Positions 32,764 through 43,849 of a stretch of 64,000 bases of DNA are shown here, one piece after another (the first letter of the stretch is position 1; each line of letters begins with the position of its first letter). This DNA is from an uncultured Christensenella sp. (lineage in GTDB: Bacteria; Bacillota; Clostridia; Christensenellales; Borkfalkiaceae), in NCBI GenBank assembly GCA_910578565.1, contig CAJTQF010000002.1, forward strand, positions 209,576 through 273,575. The letters are read 5' to 3'. Below the pieces are notes generated by a model, which saw only the letters and a program-made list of their open reading frames with translations, made no database searches and was not told the DNA's origin. Position numbers and translations under genes: made by a program.

Positions 32764-34476
32764 TTATTCTGCTTCCAAAGCGGTGAACGCAAATTTTTCC
32801 ACGTCGAAAAGTCCCGTGTCCAGTATTTTGAGTCTGGGGATAACCGCAAGCGACAAAAACGCCAGCGACATAAAGGCTTCGTACTCCCGTTTTACGCCCA
32901 TACCGTGCGCCTGCTCTATAATGGCGCGGCTGTAACTTTGCAGATTTTCCGCGTCGCAGGAAGACATAAGTCCGGCGACGTCAAGGGTAAGGTAATGGGT
33001 TTCGCCGCCGGTTTCCACAAGCACCATACCGCCGCCTATTTCTTTTAGTTTGTTTGCGGCTTTCGCCATTGCGGCGTTGTCGTCGCCCAAAAGAATAACG
33101 TTGTGCGAATCGTGAGCTATTGTAATTCCCATTGCGCCGCCCTTTAAGCCGTAGCCCTTGAATATTGCCTTGCCGATATTGCCCGTCATCTTATGGCGTT
33201 CCACCACGGCAAGTTTCAGAAGGTCGGTCCCTTTTACGTTTATATCGCCGTCTTCGTTTTTGACTTCGACTATTTCGCAGCCCGTAACGACCCCGCCGGG
33301 TTCTATGGTCATAGCCTTGACTTTATTGCCTTTTATGCTTATTTTAAAATCGTCCGCGCAAAGCTCTTTCAGATGAACGGTATTTAAAACCGTTTTGGGA
33401 AGATAGCGCTTTGAAGTGTCGAACAGGGCTTTGCCGTCCTTTGCGACAAGTTTTCCGTCCTTCAGAACGTAGAGCGCGTTAAAGTTTTTCAACCCGTCGA
33501 CAACCACAAGGTCTGCGAACCAGAATGGTGCAATCGCCCCGCGCCACTTCAGATTGTAACATTCCGCGCAGTTGAGCGTTGCGCACGTCACCGCCGTAAC
33601 GGGGTCCAGTCCGTCCTTTACCAACCTTCTCAACGCGTCGTCGATATGTCCCTTTTCCTTTAAATCCGCGGCGTGCCTGTCGTCGGTACAAAGGATAAAA
33701 CGCCTTGAATTATGAGCGTTTATGAATTTGGCGTTGCCCAGATTCTGCGTGGAAGAACCGTGACGGATATGAATGTACATACCCTTTGAAACTTTTTCTT
33801 CAATCTCTTCCTTTGTCACACATTCGTGGTCTGTGGTAATACCGCCGCAGAGATAGGCGTTAAGCTCCTTGCCGTACACCGCGGGGGCGTGTCCGTCTAT
33901 AATTTTGCCTTCGGCATGGGCTGCTTCCAGTTTTTTAATTACGTCCCTGTCGCAATTAATAACGCCGGGGTAATTCATAAATTCGCCCAGACCGAATATG
34001 TAATCTTTTTTAATATGTTTTGAAATTTCACCGCCGTCAAGACGCGCGCCGCTCGTTTCAAACGGCGTTGCGGGAACGCAGGACGGAAGCTGGAGTTTTA
34101 CGTCCAGCGGAATATTTTCGCTCGCCCTTGAAATATACTCGCAGCCGTCCATACCGCATACGTTGGTTATTTCGTGCGGGTCGGCGATTATCGTCGTTGT
34201 ACCGCGCGGAACTATCAGGGACGCGAATTCTTCGGGGGAAAGTTGCGAACTTTCTATATGAACGTGTCCGTCTATGTAGCCGGGAAGAACGGTCAGCCCC
34301 GTACAGTCTATTTCGGTTTCGCCGTCGTAGTTGCCCGTTCCGACAATTTTTTCGCCTACGATTGCAATATCGCCCTTAGAAATTTTGCCGCTGAATACGT
34401 CTATATAGGAAGCGTTTTTTAAAACGACGTCCGCCTTGACCTCACCCTTTGCGGCTTTGATAAGTTTTTCCAACAT
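32764..34476 (-). CDS. ade: Adenine deaminase
   Basis: 570-aa amidohydrolase that converts adenine to hypoxanthine and ammonia. Metal-binding motif GYIDGHVHIESS and following IIADPHEITNVCG are typical of Ade, as is the C-terminal region with GITIAHDSHNVILLGD. The start has a GAGGTGAT site. It sits next to a purine permease gene, so uptake and salvage of purines are linked. Confidence 0.95.
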   Translation of the reverse strand: MLEKLIKAAKGEVKADVVLKNASYIDVFSGKISKGDIAIVGEKIVGTGNYDGETEIDCTGLTVLPGYIDGHVHIESSQLSPEEFASLIVPRGTTTIIADPHEITNVCGMDGCEYISRASENIPLDVKLQLPSCVPATPFETSGARLDGGEISKHIKKDYIFGLGEFMNYPGVINCDRDVIKKLEAAHAEGKIIDGHAPAVYGKELNAYLCGGITTDHECVTKEEIEEKVSKGMYIHIRHGSSTQNLGNAKFINAHNSRRFILCTDDRHAADLKEKGHIDDALRRLVKDGLDPVTAVTCATLNCAECYNLKWRGAIAPFWFADLVVVDGLKNFNALYVLKDGKLVAKDGKALFDTSKRYLPKTVLNTVHLKELCADDFKISIKGNKVKAMTIEPGGVVTGCEIVEVKNEDGDINVKGTDLLKLAVVERHKMTGNIGKAIFKGYGLKGGAMGITIAHDSHNVILLGDDNAAMAKAANKLKEIGGGMVLVETGGETHYLTLDVAGLMSSCDAENLQSYSRAIIEQAHGMGVKREYEAFMSLAFLSLAVIPRLKILDTGLFDVEKFAFTALEAE

Positions 34477-34567
34477 AAGTAATCACCTCTCTGATATTTT
34501 AGCATAACCGTTTTTAAATGTAAAGCCGACGAACGGCTTTGCAACGGCGGCGTTTCACATAAAAACA

Positions 34568-34592
34568 GCCGCCGCGGCAAAACCGCGGCGGC
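34568..34592 (-). terminator. Terminator of the purine permease gene
   Basis: 10-bp stem GCCGCCGCGG/CCGCGGCGGC followed by a T-run on the minus strand. Confidence 0.85.
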
Positions 34593-34607
34593 AATGATTT
34601 TTTAATT

Positions 34608-36179
34608 TTAAGTAAGTATAAACGTTGCAAGGAACAGAACGCCGATAATCCAGGTTGCGATGCTGATTTCCTTAACTTTGCCCGTGCAGAGCTTGACAAT
34701 CATATACGTAATTATGCCGATACCGATACCCTTTGAAATAGAGTAACCGAGAACCATTACAATGAACGTAAAGAATGCAACGATAGCTTCGCCCGCGTCT
34801 TCCCACTTAACCTTGGTGACCGAAGTCATCATAAGAACGCCTACCCAGATAAGAGCGGTAGCAGTTGCGCATCTGGGAATGAGCTGCGCTATGGGGGACA
34901 GGAACATTGCCACTACAAAGCAAAGACCGGTCACAAGAGCGGTAAAACCCGTTCTGCCGCCCGCAGCAACGCCCGAGGAAGATTCAACGAACGTGGTTAC
35001 GGTAGAAGTACCCGCGATTGCGCCCGTACAGGTTGCAATTGCGTCGGCAAGCATCATCTGGTTCATACGTATGGGCGCGCCCTTTTCGTCGAGAAGGTTG
35101 CCCTTTGCGCACGCGCCGTATAACGTTCCGATAGTATCGAACATATCAATCATACACAGCGAGAGAGCGGTGGTTATAAGAACTACTACGAGAGTACCTA
35201 CGTTATTGCCTTCGATAGCAAGATATCCGCTGAAATCGAAACCTTCGTAGAATACTTTGCCCGCAGAATCAAGCCCCCACGCCTTGAACGAATCAAGGGG
35301 ATTTTTAATGCTGATTGCCGCAAAAATATCTTTGCACGCCTGACTGTTTGCACCCACGCCGATACCTGCAAGAACATAGTAGAGCGCGGCGGAACCCAAC
35401 AAGCCCCAAAGAATTGCGCCTTTCACGTTTTTCTTGGTCATAATTGCAATTGCGATTACACCGACAATCGCGACTATTGCGGGAAGCATTCCGCCCACCG
35501 TACCGTCGACAAAAGTCGCGAAAGGATTACCCGCAAGCACGTTGAACGAAATAAACGTTACAAGAGTTGAATCGTCTGCAACGATTACGCCCGCCTGCTG
35601 GAAACCGATAAACGCAATGAAAAGACCGATACCGACAGGAATTGCGTGTCTTACGCCCGCGGGGATAGCGTCGAAAATCTTTTTACGGAGTCCCGTTGCT
35701 GTAAGGATAAGGAAAATTACGCCGTCCAAAAGGGTGAACACCATACAGTTTGCATAGCTTAAACCCGATTTCAAAACCAAAGTAAAGACAATAAACGCGT
35801 TTACGCCCATACCCGAAGCCTGCGCCAAAGGCATTTTTGCAAAAAACGCCATAAGCATTGTGCCGACTATCGCGCCTATTGCCGTTGCTATGTACGCCGC
35901 GCCGTAGGGGTTATCTCCGCCGATTACAATCGAGAAGAAATCTGCGTTTACCATTAAGATGTAAACCATTGCCATAAACGTGGTAAGACCGGCAACGACT
36001 TCTACCCTGTACTTGGAACCGAGCTTTGAAATTCCGAAGAACTTGTCCACCTTGCCCCAGAAACCCTTGTAAGGGCTTACGTGTTCCGTTGCCGTGCCGT
36101 CGGGTGCGGGCGCACCTTCGGGGAGTGTGTTACTCTTTACTTCGGATTCGGAAACGTTGTCTTGTGTTTCTTCACTCAT
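34608..36179 (-). CDS. NCS2 family purine permease (AzgA-like)
   Basis: 523-aa inner-membrane transporter of the AzgA subgroup of NCS2 permeases, with about 12 membrane segments. MAVVYILMVNADFF and GMGVNAFIVFTLV fit the family, and VTTFVESSSGVAAGGRTGF is the conserved substrate-site segment. Substrates are probably hypoxanthine, guanine or adenine. A polar N-terminal tail of about 40 residues precedes the core. The leader RNA has two stable hairpins. Confidence 0.92.
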   Translation of the reverse strand: MSEETQDNVSESEVKSNTLPEGAPAPDGTATEHVSPYKGFWGKVDKFFGISKLGSKYRVEVVAGLTTFMAMVYILMVNADFFSIVIGGDNPYGAAYIATAIGAIVGTMLMAFFAKMPLAQASGMGVNAFIVFTLVLKSGLSYANCMVFTLLDGVIFLILTATGLRKKIFDAIPAGVRHAIPVGIGLFIAFIGFQQAGVIVADDSTLVTFISFNVLAGNPFATFVDGTVGGMLPAIVAIVGVIAIAIMTKKNVKGAILWGLLGSAALYYVLAGIGVGANSQACKDIFAAISIKNPLDSFKAWGLDSAGKVFYEGFDFSGYLAIEGNNVGTLVVVLITTALSLCMIDMFDTIGTLYGACAKGNLLDEKGAPIRMNQMMLADAIATCTGAIAGTSTVTTFVESSSGVAAGGRTGFTALVTGLCFVVAMFLSPIAQLIPRCATATALIWVGVLMMTSVTKVKWEDAGEAIVAFFTFIVMVLGYSISKGIGIGIITYMIVKLCTGKVKEISIATWIIGVLFLATFILT

Positions 36180-36301
36180 TAAAGTGACCTCCCGTAAAAA
36201 AATATTTTAAGCGAATTTATCCTGCGCAACGCGCAGGATAGCCCCATGGGGCTATTTCACTTGTTTATCACATTTTAACACATAAACAAAAAATCCGTCA
36301 A
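36180..36301 (-). promoter_or_regulatory. Promoter and double-hairpin leader of the purine permease gene
   Basis: -35 TTGACG (36296-36301), 18-nt spacer, -10 TAAAAT (36272-36277), overlapping the terminator of the ATPase gene. The leader of about 85 nt holds two strong hairpins, ATAGCCCC-AT-GGGGCTAT (36238-36255) and TATCCTGCGC..GCGCAGGATA (36218-36240), that share their touching bases, then a GGGAGG site. I do not see the conserved core of a purine riboswitch. Confidence 0.6.
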
Positions 36302-36322
36302 ACATTTGCGCTAAGTTTGACG
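36296..36322 (-). terminator. Terminator of the metal ATPase gene
   Basis: Stem CGTCAAAC/GTTTGACG followed by a T-run on the minus strand. It also contains the -35 of the next promoter. Confidence 0.75.
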
Positions 36323-36349
36323 AACTTTGTTGTTTTGTTATTTTAAATG

Positions 36350-38653
36350 TTATTTCAAAAGCGCTGTGCGCATTGCGTTAAGCACTGCGATAAGCATTAC
36401 GCCCACGTCGGCGATAACCGAAACAATCAGCGGAAACCCGGGTATGGCAATATCCAAAGCCATAATGGCAAGTTTAATCAAAAGCGAACCTATAATGTTT
36501 TGCATTACTATAGAGCGCGTGCCCTTCGCTATTCTTCTGCCCTTGGGTATTAAAGGCAAGCTATCGGAAACCAGCACTATGTCGCTCGCTTCTATAGCCG
36601 CGTCCGACCCGACTTTACCCATTGAAACCGCGCAGTCCGCGGCAGCCATTACGGGGGCGTCGTTAATCCCGTCGCCCACGTACAGAAGTTTTCCGCGCGT
36701 ACGGAGCTGTTCCGCCGCTTTGCATTTTTCGTCCGGCAACAGCGCGGCGCACACGCCGTCAAACCCGACTTCCGCCGCGATTTTTTCCGCGCGCGCCAAA
36801 CCGTCGCCCGTAAGCATATGGGTATGTTCAACACCCTGCGCTTTGAGTTCGCGCAGAGCCTGCGCCGCGCCGCTCTTCACCCTATCGTCAATAAACACGC
36901 AGCCGCAGAATTTCCCGCCGTGCGCAACGTATACAACCGTTGAAACCGAGTCCGCGGGTTCAAACTCCACGCCGTACTCTTCCAGAAGTTTTGCGCTACC
37001 GCAAAGAAGCTGTTTACCTTCCAGCATACACACTACGCCCTTGCCCGCAATTTCCTTTGCGCCGGAAACAGGCAACACGTCGATACCGCCGAACGCAGCC
37101 GCTATCGGGTGCGACGAAGATTTTTCAGCCGAAGCCGCCAGAGTGAGAGTTCTTTCGTCGGTGTAATCCGTTACGGTAAACACGCCTTCGGTGACGGTAC
37201 CGGTCTTGTCGAATGCGGCGATTTTTGCAAGCGCAAGCTCGTCAAGGCAGGTTGAACCCTTTATCAGAATGCCGAATTTTGCGCACCTGCCTATTCCGCC
37301 GAAGTAAGAAAGGGGAACCGAAATTATCATTGCGCAGGGACAGGAAATTACAAGAAAGCCGAGAGCCTTGTATATCCATTCCGCATAAGTTGCCCATACG
37401 AAGTCCGCCCGTACGGCGCAGATTACCGTAGGCACCAGCGCCGCGACGATTATCGCAGCAAGACAGATTGCCGGCGTATAGTATTTTGCAAACTTTGTTA
37501 TGAAAAGCTCGGGCTTGGATTTTTTTGCGGTGGAATTTTCAACCATATCCAGAATTTTGGCGACGGCTGAATTTTTGTATTCGCGCACTACTTCCGCCTT
37601 TATCACGCCCGAAATATTGATGCTTCCCGACAGTAGCGTATCGCCCGCCGCGACGTCGCGCGGAAGCGGTTCGCCGTTCAGGCTCTTCATATCCAGCGAG
37701 CTTGAACCTTCGTAAACCACGCAGTCCACGGGAACTTTTTCTCCCGCCTTAATCAGAATTCTGTCGCCCGCTTTAAGCTGCTCTGGCGGAACGCTTGTAA
37801 TTTCTTCTCCGGAAATAAGATTTGCCGTTTCGCTCTTCAGATTCATAAGCGCGGCAATCGACCCGCGCGACGAGCCCACCGCAGCCGCCTGTAACAGCTC
37901 GCCTATCTGGTATAAAAGCATTACGGCGACGCCTTCTGCAAAGCCTTCGCCTTCGAAAATACCCAGCAAAATCGCGCCGATCGAAGCAATTGTCATAAGA
38001 AAATTTTCGTCGAAAATTTTGCCTTTTATTATATTTCTTGCGGTCAGCCAAAGCACCTTGTAGCCCACCGAAATATACGCTATGCCGAAAAAGACGTATG
38101 TCGTGATTTTAATGGCGAAACTGCTTTCGCACAGCCCCGTCAAATCCAGAACAAACGCAGGCACGAAAAACAGCACGGAAATTACGATACAGATTATGTC
38201 GGCAAGTTTTTCGCGCACGAAACTCTTTTTTACATACCCGTCGACTATTTTCACGTCTTCGAAATGGGTTATCGCGTACACCGCTTTTTTTCTGCCTTCG
38301 GGCGTTGCGCTAAGTACGACAGCCATATTCATAAAATCTACGACCGCGCTTACGCCGTCTATTTTGTTAAGCTCTTCTTCGAGTTCACGCGCGCAATTTG
38401 CGCAGCACAGACCCTTGATTTTTATTTTTTCGCCGCCATAGGGGCTTGCGTCTTCGACAACCTTAACTTCTTCAAAGCGGTTGCAGCAGTCCTTTACCTT
38501 TTCAAGCGTTTCGCCGTCGCAGTCCACGCGCACTTTTTGCGCCATAAAATCAACCGAAACGTTTTCCGCGCCCTTGATTTTCGAAATTTCTTCTTCAAGC
38601 TCCCTTGCGCAGTTTGCGCAGTCAAGCCCGCAAATTTTAATTACGTTATTCAT
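36350..38653 (-). CDS. P1B-2 type heavy metal (Zn/Cd/Pb) exporting ATPase
   Basis: 767-aa P-type ATPase. Two N-terminal HMA domains each carry a CANC metal site. Then come the membrane CPC motif (SCPCAM), phosphorylation site DKTGTVTEG, and GDGINDAP. The last helices have ADVGVMLIAVLNAMR, whose Asp marks the Zn2+/Cd2+/Pb2+ exporters rather than copper pumps. I chose the ATG at 38653, which overlaps the arsR-type gene by 8 nt; the longer frame uses a TTG within that gene. The repressor gene upstream supports metal-induced expression. Confidence 0.93.
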   Translation of the reverse strand: MNNVIKICGLDCANCARELEEEISKIKGAENVSVDFMAQKVRVDCDGETLEKVKDCCNRFEEVKVVEDASPYGGEKIKIKGLCCANCARELEEELNKIDGVSAVVDFMNMAVVLSATPEGRKKAVYAITHFEDVKIVDGYVKKSFVREKLADIICIVISVLFFVPAFVLDLTGLCESSFAIKITTYVFFGIAYISVGYKVLWLTARNIIKGKIFDENFLMTIASIGAILLGIFEGEGFAEGVAVMLLYQIGELLQAAAVGSSRGSIAALMNLKSETANLISGEEITSVPPEQLKAGDRILIKAGEKVPVDCVVYEGSSSLDMKSLNGEPLPRDVAAGDTLLSGSINISGVIKAEVVREYKNSAVAKILDMVENSTAKKSKPELFITKFAKYYTPAICLAAIIVAALVPTVICAVRADFVWATYAEWIYKALGFLVISCPCAMIISVPLSYFGGIGRCAKFGILIKGSTCLDELALAKIAAFDKTGTVTEGVFTVTDYTDERTLTLAASAEKSSSHPIAAAFGGIDVLPVSGAKEIAGKGVVCMLEGKQLLCGSAKLLEEYGVEFEPADSVSTVVYVAHGGKFCGCVFIDDRVKSGAAQALRELKAQGVEHTHMLTGDGLARAEKIAAEVGFDGVCAALLPDEKCKAAEQLRTRGKLLYVGDGINDAPVMAAADCAVSMGKVGSDAAIEASDIVLVSDSLPLIPKGRRIAKGTRSIVMQNIIGSLLIKLAIMALDIAIPGFPLIVSVIADVGVMLIAVLNAMRTALLK

Positions 38654-38996
38654 TGCAGTCCAGATGCTCCTTTGCAACGCTTATCATAGTGAGAACGTGC
38701 CAGTCGGAAACGGAATATAAAACGTTTTTACCGTCCCTGCGCCCCTTTACTATTTTGTTGTCTTTAAGAATTTTAAGCTGATGCGAAACCGCGCTCTGGT
38801 TGCCGCCCACCGCTTCAGTGATGTGCTCTACGCACAACTCGCCGCCGGACAAAGCAAGCAGAATTTTAAGACGGGACGGCTCCGATATAACTTTAAATCT
38901 TGCGCCCATTTCCGTTATCTTATCTTCGGAAGGCATACTTGCCTTTGCCGCTTTCACCCTTTCGCCGTGTTCGCGTTCGTTATCGCAGGTAACCAT
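38646..38996 (-). CDS. ArsR/CzrA-family metal-sensing repressor
   Basis: 116-aa winged-helix repressor. The HTH lies at GGNQSAVSHQLKILKDNKIV. The C-terminal helix has DWHVLTMISVAKEHLDC, giving Asp, His, His and Cys at the alpha-5 site positions used by CzrA-type zinc sensors (the last is His in CzrA). I chose the ATG at 38996 with an AAGGAG site 6 nt before it; the codon two residues upstream is a TTG inside that site. It likely represses itself and the ATPase gene until Zn2+ or Cd2+ binds. Confidence 0.9.
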   Translation of the reverse strand: MVTCDNEREHGERVKAAKASMPSEDKITEMGARFKVISEPSRLKILLALSGGELCVEHITEAVGGNQSAVSHQLKILKDNKIVKGRRDGKNVLYSVSDWHVLTMISVAKEHLDCNE

Positions 38997-39020
38997 ATAC
39001 AACTCCTTTTTTATTTATAT

Positions 39021-39036
39021 ATGAATATATATTCAT
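39021..39036 (-). promoter_or_regulatory. ArsR-type operator
   Basis: Perfect 16-bp palindrome ATGAATATATATTCAT between the promoter and the start of the repressor gene, like operators of CzrA/SmtB-type proteins. Confidence 0.75.
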
Positions 39037-39047
39037 AAGTTGATAAC

Positions 39048-39076
39048 ATAATACCACCCGCAATCTGTTTTGTCAA
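39048..39076 (-). promoter_or_regulatory. Sigma-A promoter of the metal efflux operon
   Basis: -35 TTGACA (39071-39076), 17-nt spacer, -10 TATTAT (39048-39053) on the minus strand. The operator lies at about +4 to +19. Confidence 0.85.
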
Positions 39077-39096
39077 CGGTTTTTTATAAAAAAATT

Positions 39097-39123
39097 CCGC
39101 TCTTTAAAATTTTTTCAGAGCGG
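39097..39123 (-). terminator. Terminator after the restriction-modification island
   Basis: Stem CCGCTCT/AGAGCGG with an A+T-rich loop and T-run, just past the methyltransferase stop codon. Confidence 0.75.
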
Positions 39124-39135
39124 TTAAAATTTATT

Positions 39136-39873
39136 TTATACTTGTTTTTTGAACACAAACAAATACTCGTGCGCTAACAGCAGGAAATTATGCTTAATAC
39201 TGTTAGTTTTCCAAAAGCCTGTTGCTTTGCAATTGTGTTGTTCTTTTATAATTATTTCCTTTGTTTTAAAACCCGCAAGCTCAAATATTCGCATAGTTTC
39301 AAACGCAAGCGGTTGAACCATTCCATTTTTGCGTGTATCGCCCATTAGGATAGCGCAATACTTACCTTTCTTTAAAACCCTGAAACTTTCTTCTGCGACT
39401 TTACCAATTTCCATTAGAAACGGTTTTATTGAAAGTAATGACAAATCGCCGTCAATATCTTCGCTGTAATGAATTATATCGGCATAGGGTGGGTGCGTAC
39501 ATATTAAATCAATACGTTCATTTTCAAGATTTAATTTTCTTGCATCGCCCTGCAAAATATTTACTTGTGAATTTGTATCGCATTCAAAATCACATTTACT
39601 TTTAGATATTTCAACGGCTTTGGAGTTTATATCAATTCCAACAAAATTACGCCCTGTCAGCTTCGCTTCGACAGCGGTAGTACCACCGCCGATAAACTGA
39701 TCTAAAACAGTATCACCGACTTCCGAATAGCGCAAGATTATATTTCTCGGAATGTATGGCGACCAATTTCCACGATACTTCGCATCGTGTGTTGCCCATT
39801 TGCCCCTATCGGGAAAACTCCAAACGGTATTTGTTTCAAGCTCGAAATTTTCGGGTTGTAAAGGAATTTTCAT
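39136..39873 (-). CDS. Second DNA methyltransferase of the DpnII-like system
   Basis: 245-aa N6/N4 amino-methyltransferase. The AdoMet motif is QFIGGGTTAVEA and the catalytic motif is HPPY (CTHPPYADIIHYS). By position it matches DpnA, the second methylase of DpnII systems that protects GATC, including in single-stranded DNA. The sequence is closer to general N4/N6 methylases, so its target could differ. It starts 1 nt after the endonuclease gene. Confidence 0.82.
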   Translation of the reverse strand: MKIPLQPENFELETNTVWSFPDRGKWATHDAKYRGNWSPYIPRNIILRYSEVGDTVLDQFIGGGTTAVEAKLTGRNFVGIDINSKAVEISKSKCDFECDTNSQVNILQGDARKLNLENERIDLICTHPPYADIIHYSEDIDGDLSLLSIKPFLMEIGKVAEESFRVLKKGKYCAILMGDTRKNGMVQPLAFETMRIFELAGFKTKEIIIKEQHNCKATGFWKTNSIKHNFLLLAHEYLFVFKKQV

Positions 39874-39874
39874 A

Positions 39875-40735
39875 TTATTTAAACAACTCGTTTACAACGC
39901 CGTTCTCTAAATCGGCAATGCAGTAGAGATTATCCAACACGTCGAACGTTTCTTCAAGATTATGTTTTGCCGATTTCCAGCCAATGCCGTCGGTAAACCA
40001 AACGAAAGCAAAGCCTTTAATATCTTTTGCTTCCAAAGTTATATTCTTGTAACTTCTTGCCGTTTCGTTTAGTTTTGAACCGTTGCTTGCGTAGAAATTA
40101 GTTTCAATAGCGTAAACTGTATTTCCTTTTTTAACGACAAAATCAAAACGCTTTTCCGTTTTGCCTGTGTTGGAAATACTTGATAAATCTAAACCCCAAC
40201 GGCTTTGAATATCAGATATATACATTTCTTTGAAGTAGTCAGTGCCTTTAACTAGACCGGCTTTCTGCAAACAATCTTCAACGAGATTTTCCATTAAATG
40301 ACCGCCCCTGTTCTTGCGACCGTTACTGTCAAGCCCGACTTCAACGCCTGTAACGTAATCAACTAAATTATTGATTATGCGGTTTGAAATTAAATCGAAC
40401 AGCCCTGTTTTACGCATAAACATTTTGTATTCTGTGGCAGAGTAGTTCATTTTCTTAAAATCGAAAAGATATTCGCCATCACGGTCAATAGCATAAATTT
40501 CACTGCCCCTGACAGCCAAGAGTATAGGAATGCATTTTAATACTTTCGGATATTCGGCAATCAGTTTTTCAAAATCGTTCTCAATATCTTTTGAGCCGAT
40601 TAAAGAATTAAGAATATTCAATTCTACTTTTATGCTATCAACATTGCCGTAAACCTTTTCAAAGTTTACATAATAGCCATAATCGCAAATACTTGACCTG
40701 AACGTTTTAAACCATTCGTTAAAATTTCTTTTCAT
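39875..40735 (-). CDS. DpnII-family type II restriction endonuclease
   Basis: 286-aa nuclease, near the 288 aa of DpnII. The C-terminal part holds the likely catalytic core (RFDFVVKKGNTVYAIETNFYASNGSKLNE), with Asp and Glu spaced as in PD-(D/E)xK-type enzymes. It is expected to cut unmethylated GATC. It is flanked by two methyltransferase genes on the same strand, a classic layout. Base composition is distinctly A+T richer than in ligA next door. Confidence 0.88.
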   Translation of the reverse strand: MKRNFNEWFKTFRSSICDYGYYVNFEKVYGNVDSIKVELNILNSLIGSKDIENDFEKLIAEYPKVLKCIPILLAVRGSEIYAIDRDGEYLFDFKKMNYSATEYKMFMRKTGLFDLISNRIINNLVDYVTGVEVGLDSNGRKNRGGHLMENLVEDCLQKAGLVKGTDYFKEMYISDIQSRWGLDLSSISNTGKTEKRFDFVVKKGNTVYAIETNFYASNGSKLNETARSYKNITLEAKDIKGFAFVWFTDGIGWKSAKHNLEETFDVLDNLYCIADLENGVVNELFK

Positions 40736-40744
40736 AAATTCACA

Positions 40745-41812
40745 TTAATTGCAAATAAGCAATTCTTTAATTTTTCCGCGACCGTCTGATTTGCTGTTTA
40801 TCATACGGCTTGCTTCGACTTTTTTAATTTTGTATGATTTGTACAGATCTTCAAAGAACGTATCTTCTTCATTGATATTTTGTGGATCTGAATTGCTTAA
40901 CACAATTTTTGCGCCTGTTTCATTTATTTCGTCAATGAATTTTGCCAACCTGACTTGTTCGTTATCGTCAAAAATATCTGCGTTGTAGGAAGTAAAGCCA
41001 GAAGTTTGTGATATGGGTCTGTAAGGCGGATCTAAATAAACAAAACTATTTTCATCAATTATATTTTTAGAAAAAGTATAATCACCGCAAACTATTTCAA
41101 CGTTTTTTAATGCTCTCGAAATGTTGCGCAAGTTTTCTTCATCACAAATGCAAGGGTTTTTATATGCGCCCATAGGGACGTTAAATTGACCTTTCTTGTT
41201 TACTCGATATAAACCGTTAAAACAGGTTTTATTCAAAAAGATAAATAGTGCGGCTTTTTCGACTGAATTGCTTTCATTTAATTCAAGGCTATTAAACCTA
41301 TCACGAGAAGAGTAATACAAATACTTGCGACCGTTTTCATCCATAGGCAAAAACAGAATTTGCGTTTCGGTTAGCTTTGGAATAAGCAAATCAACATTAT
41401 TTTTAATAACTCTATAAGCATTGATAAGTTCGGCGTTTATATCGCTTATATAAATTTGCTCAAAATCAAACTTGGACAAAACATTGAAAAGTAATGCGCC
41501 TCCGCCGACCATAGGTTCAACATATTTTGTTATAACCTTTTCACCTTTGGTTGGTAGCATTTTTTCAAGTTCTCCCACAAGTTGACCTTTACCGCCAACC
41601 CATTTAACAAACGGTTTTAACTGTACGGCATTTTGTTTTTCATACCGAATAGTGCGTTTATCAACAGGTTTTTCTGCGGTACCAGGTATTATCCACATAT
41701 TGCCAACCATCATAGCCCCGTCAATACGATTTTCAGAACATAGGATTGCAACTCGCCTTTGAGAAATATTCCATTTTTCAGCCGCTTCTTTTGCGGAAAT
41801 AAAACTTAACAT
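40745..41812 (-). CDS. Dam-like adenine methyltransferase with N-terminal HTH domain
   Basis: 355-aa N6-adenine methylase of the Dam/DpnM class. AdoMet motif FVKWVGGKGQLV and catalytic DPPY (YLDPPYRPIS) indicate GATC methylation. The first 60 residues are an extra helix-turn-helix of the excisionase/MerR-like kind (SAKEAAEKWNISQRRVAILC, ending NMWIIPGTAEKP), absent from ordinary Dam and possibly used to regulate the operon. The ATG has an AAGGAG site. It is the first gene of the three-gene island. Confidence 0.92.
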   Translation of the reverse strand: MLSFISAKEAAEKWNISQRRVAILCSENRIDGAMMVGNMWIIPGTAEKPVDKRTIRYEKQNAVQLKPFVKWVGGKGQLVGELEKMLPTKGEKVITKYVEPMVGGGALLFNVLSKFDFEQIYISDINAELINAYRVIKNNVDLLIPKLTETQILFLPMDENGRKYLYYSSRDRFNSLELNESNSVEKAALFIFLNKTCFNGLYRVNKKGQFNVPMGAYKNPCICDEENLRNISRALKNVEIVCGDYTFSKNIIDENSFVYLDPPYRPISQTSGFTSYNADIFDDNEQVRLAKFIDEINETGAKIVLSNSDPQNINEEDTFFEDLYKSYKIKKVEASRMINSKSDGRGKIKELLICN

Positions 41813-41902
41813 TTCACTCCTTAAACCAACAAGAATATTATATTCTTAAATTCGAACAAAAGCAAGCAAATCTTTATTAAATTGAACACGGATTAAAAGA
41901 GC

Positions 41903-43849
<1,947 letters not shown>

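Noticed and set aside
36180-36301. Purine riboswitch
   Set aside because: The two hairpins lack the conserved three-way junction sequence of the purine class.
39097-41902. Third copy of the cassette family
   Set aside because: The restriction-modification island lacks the conserved 3' end and the AATTCCCTATGG motif; only a weak split-terminator hint remains.
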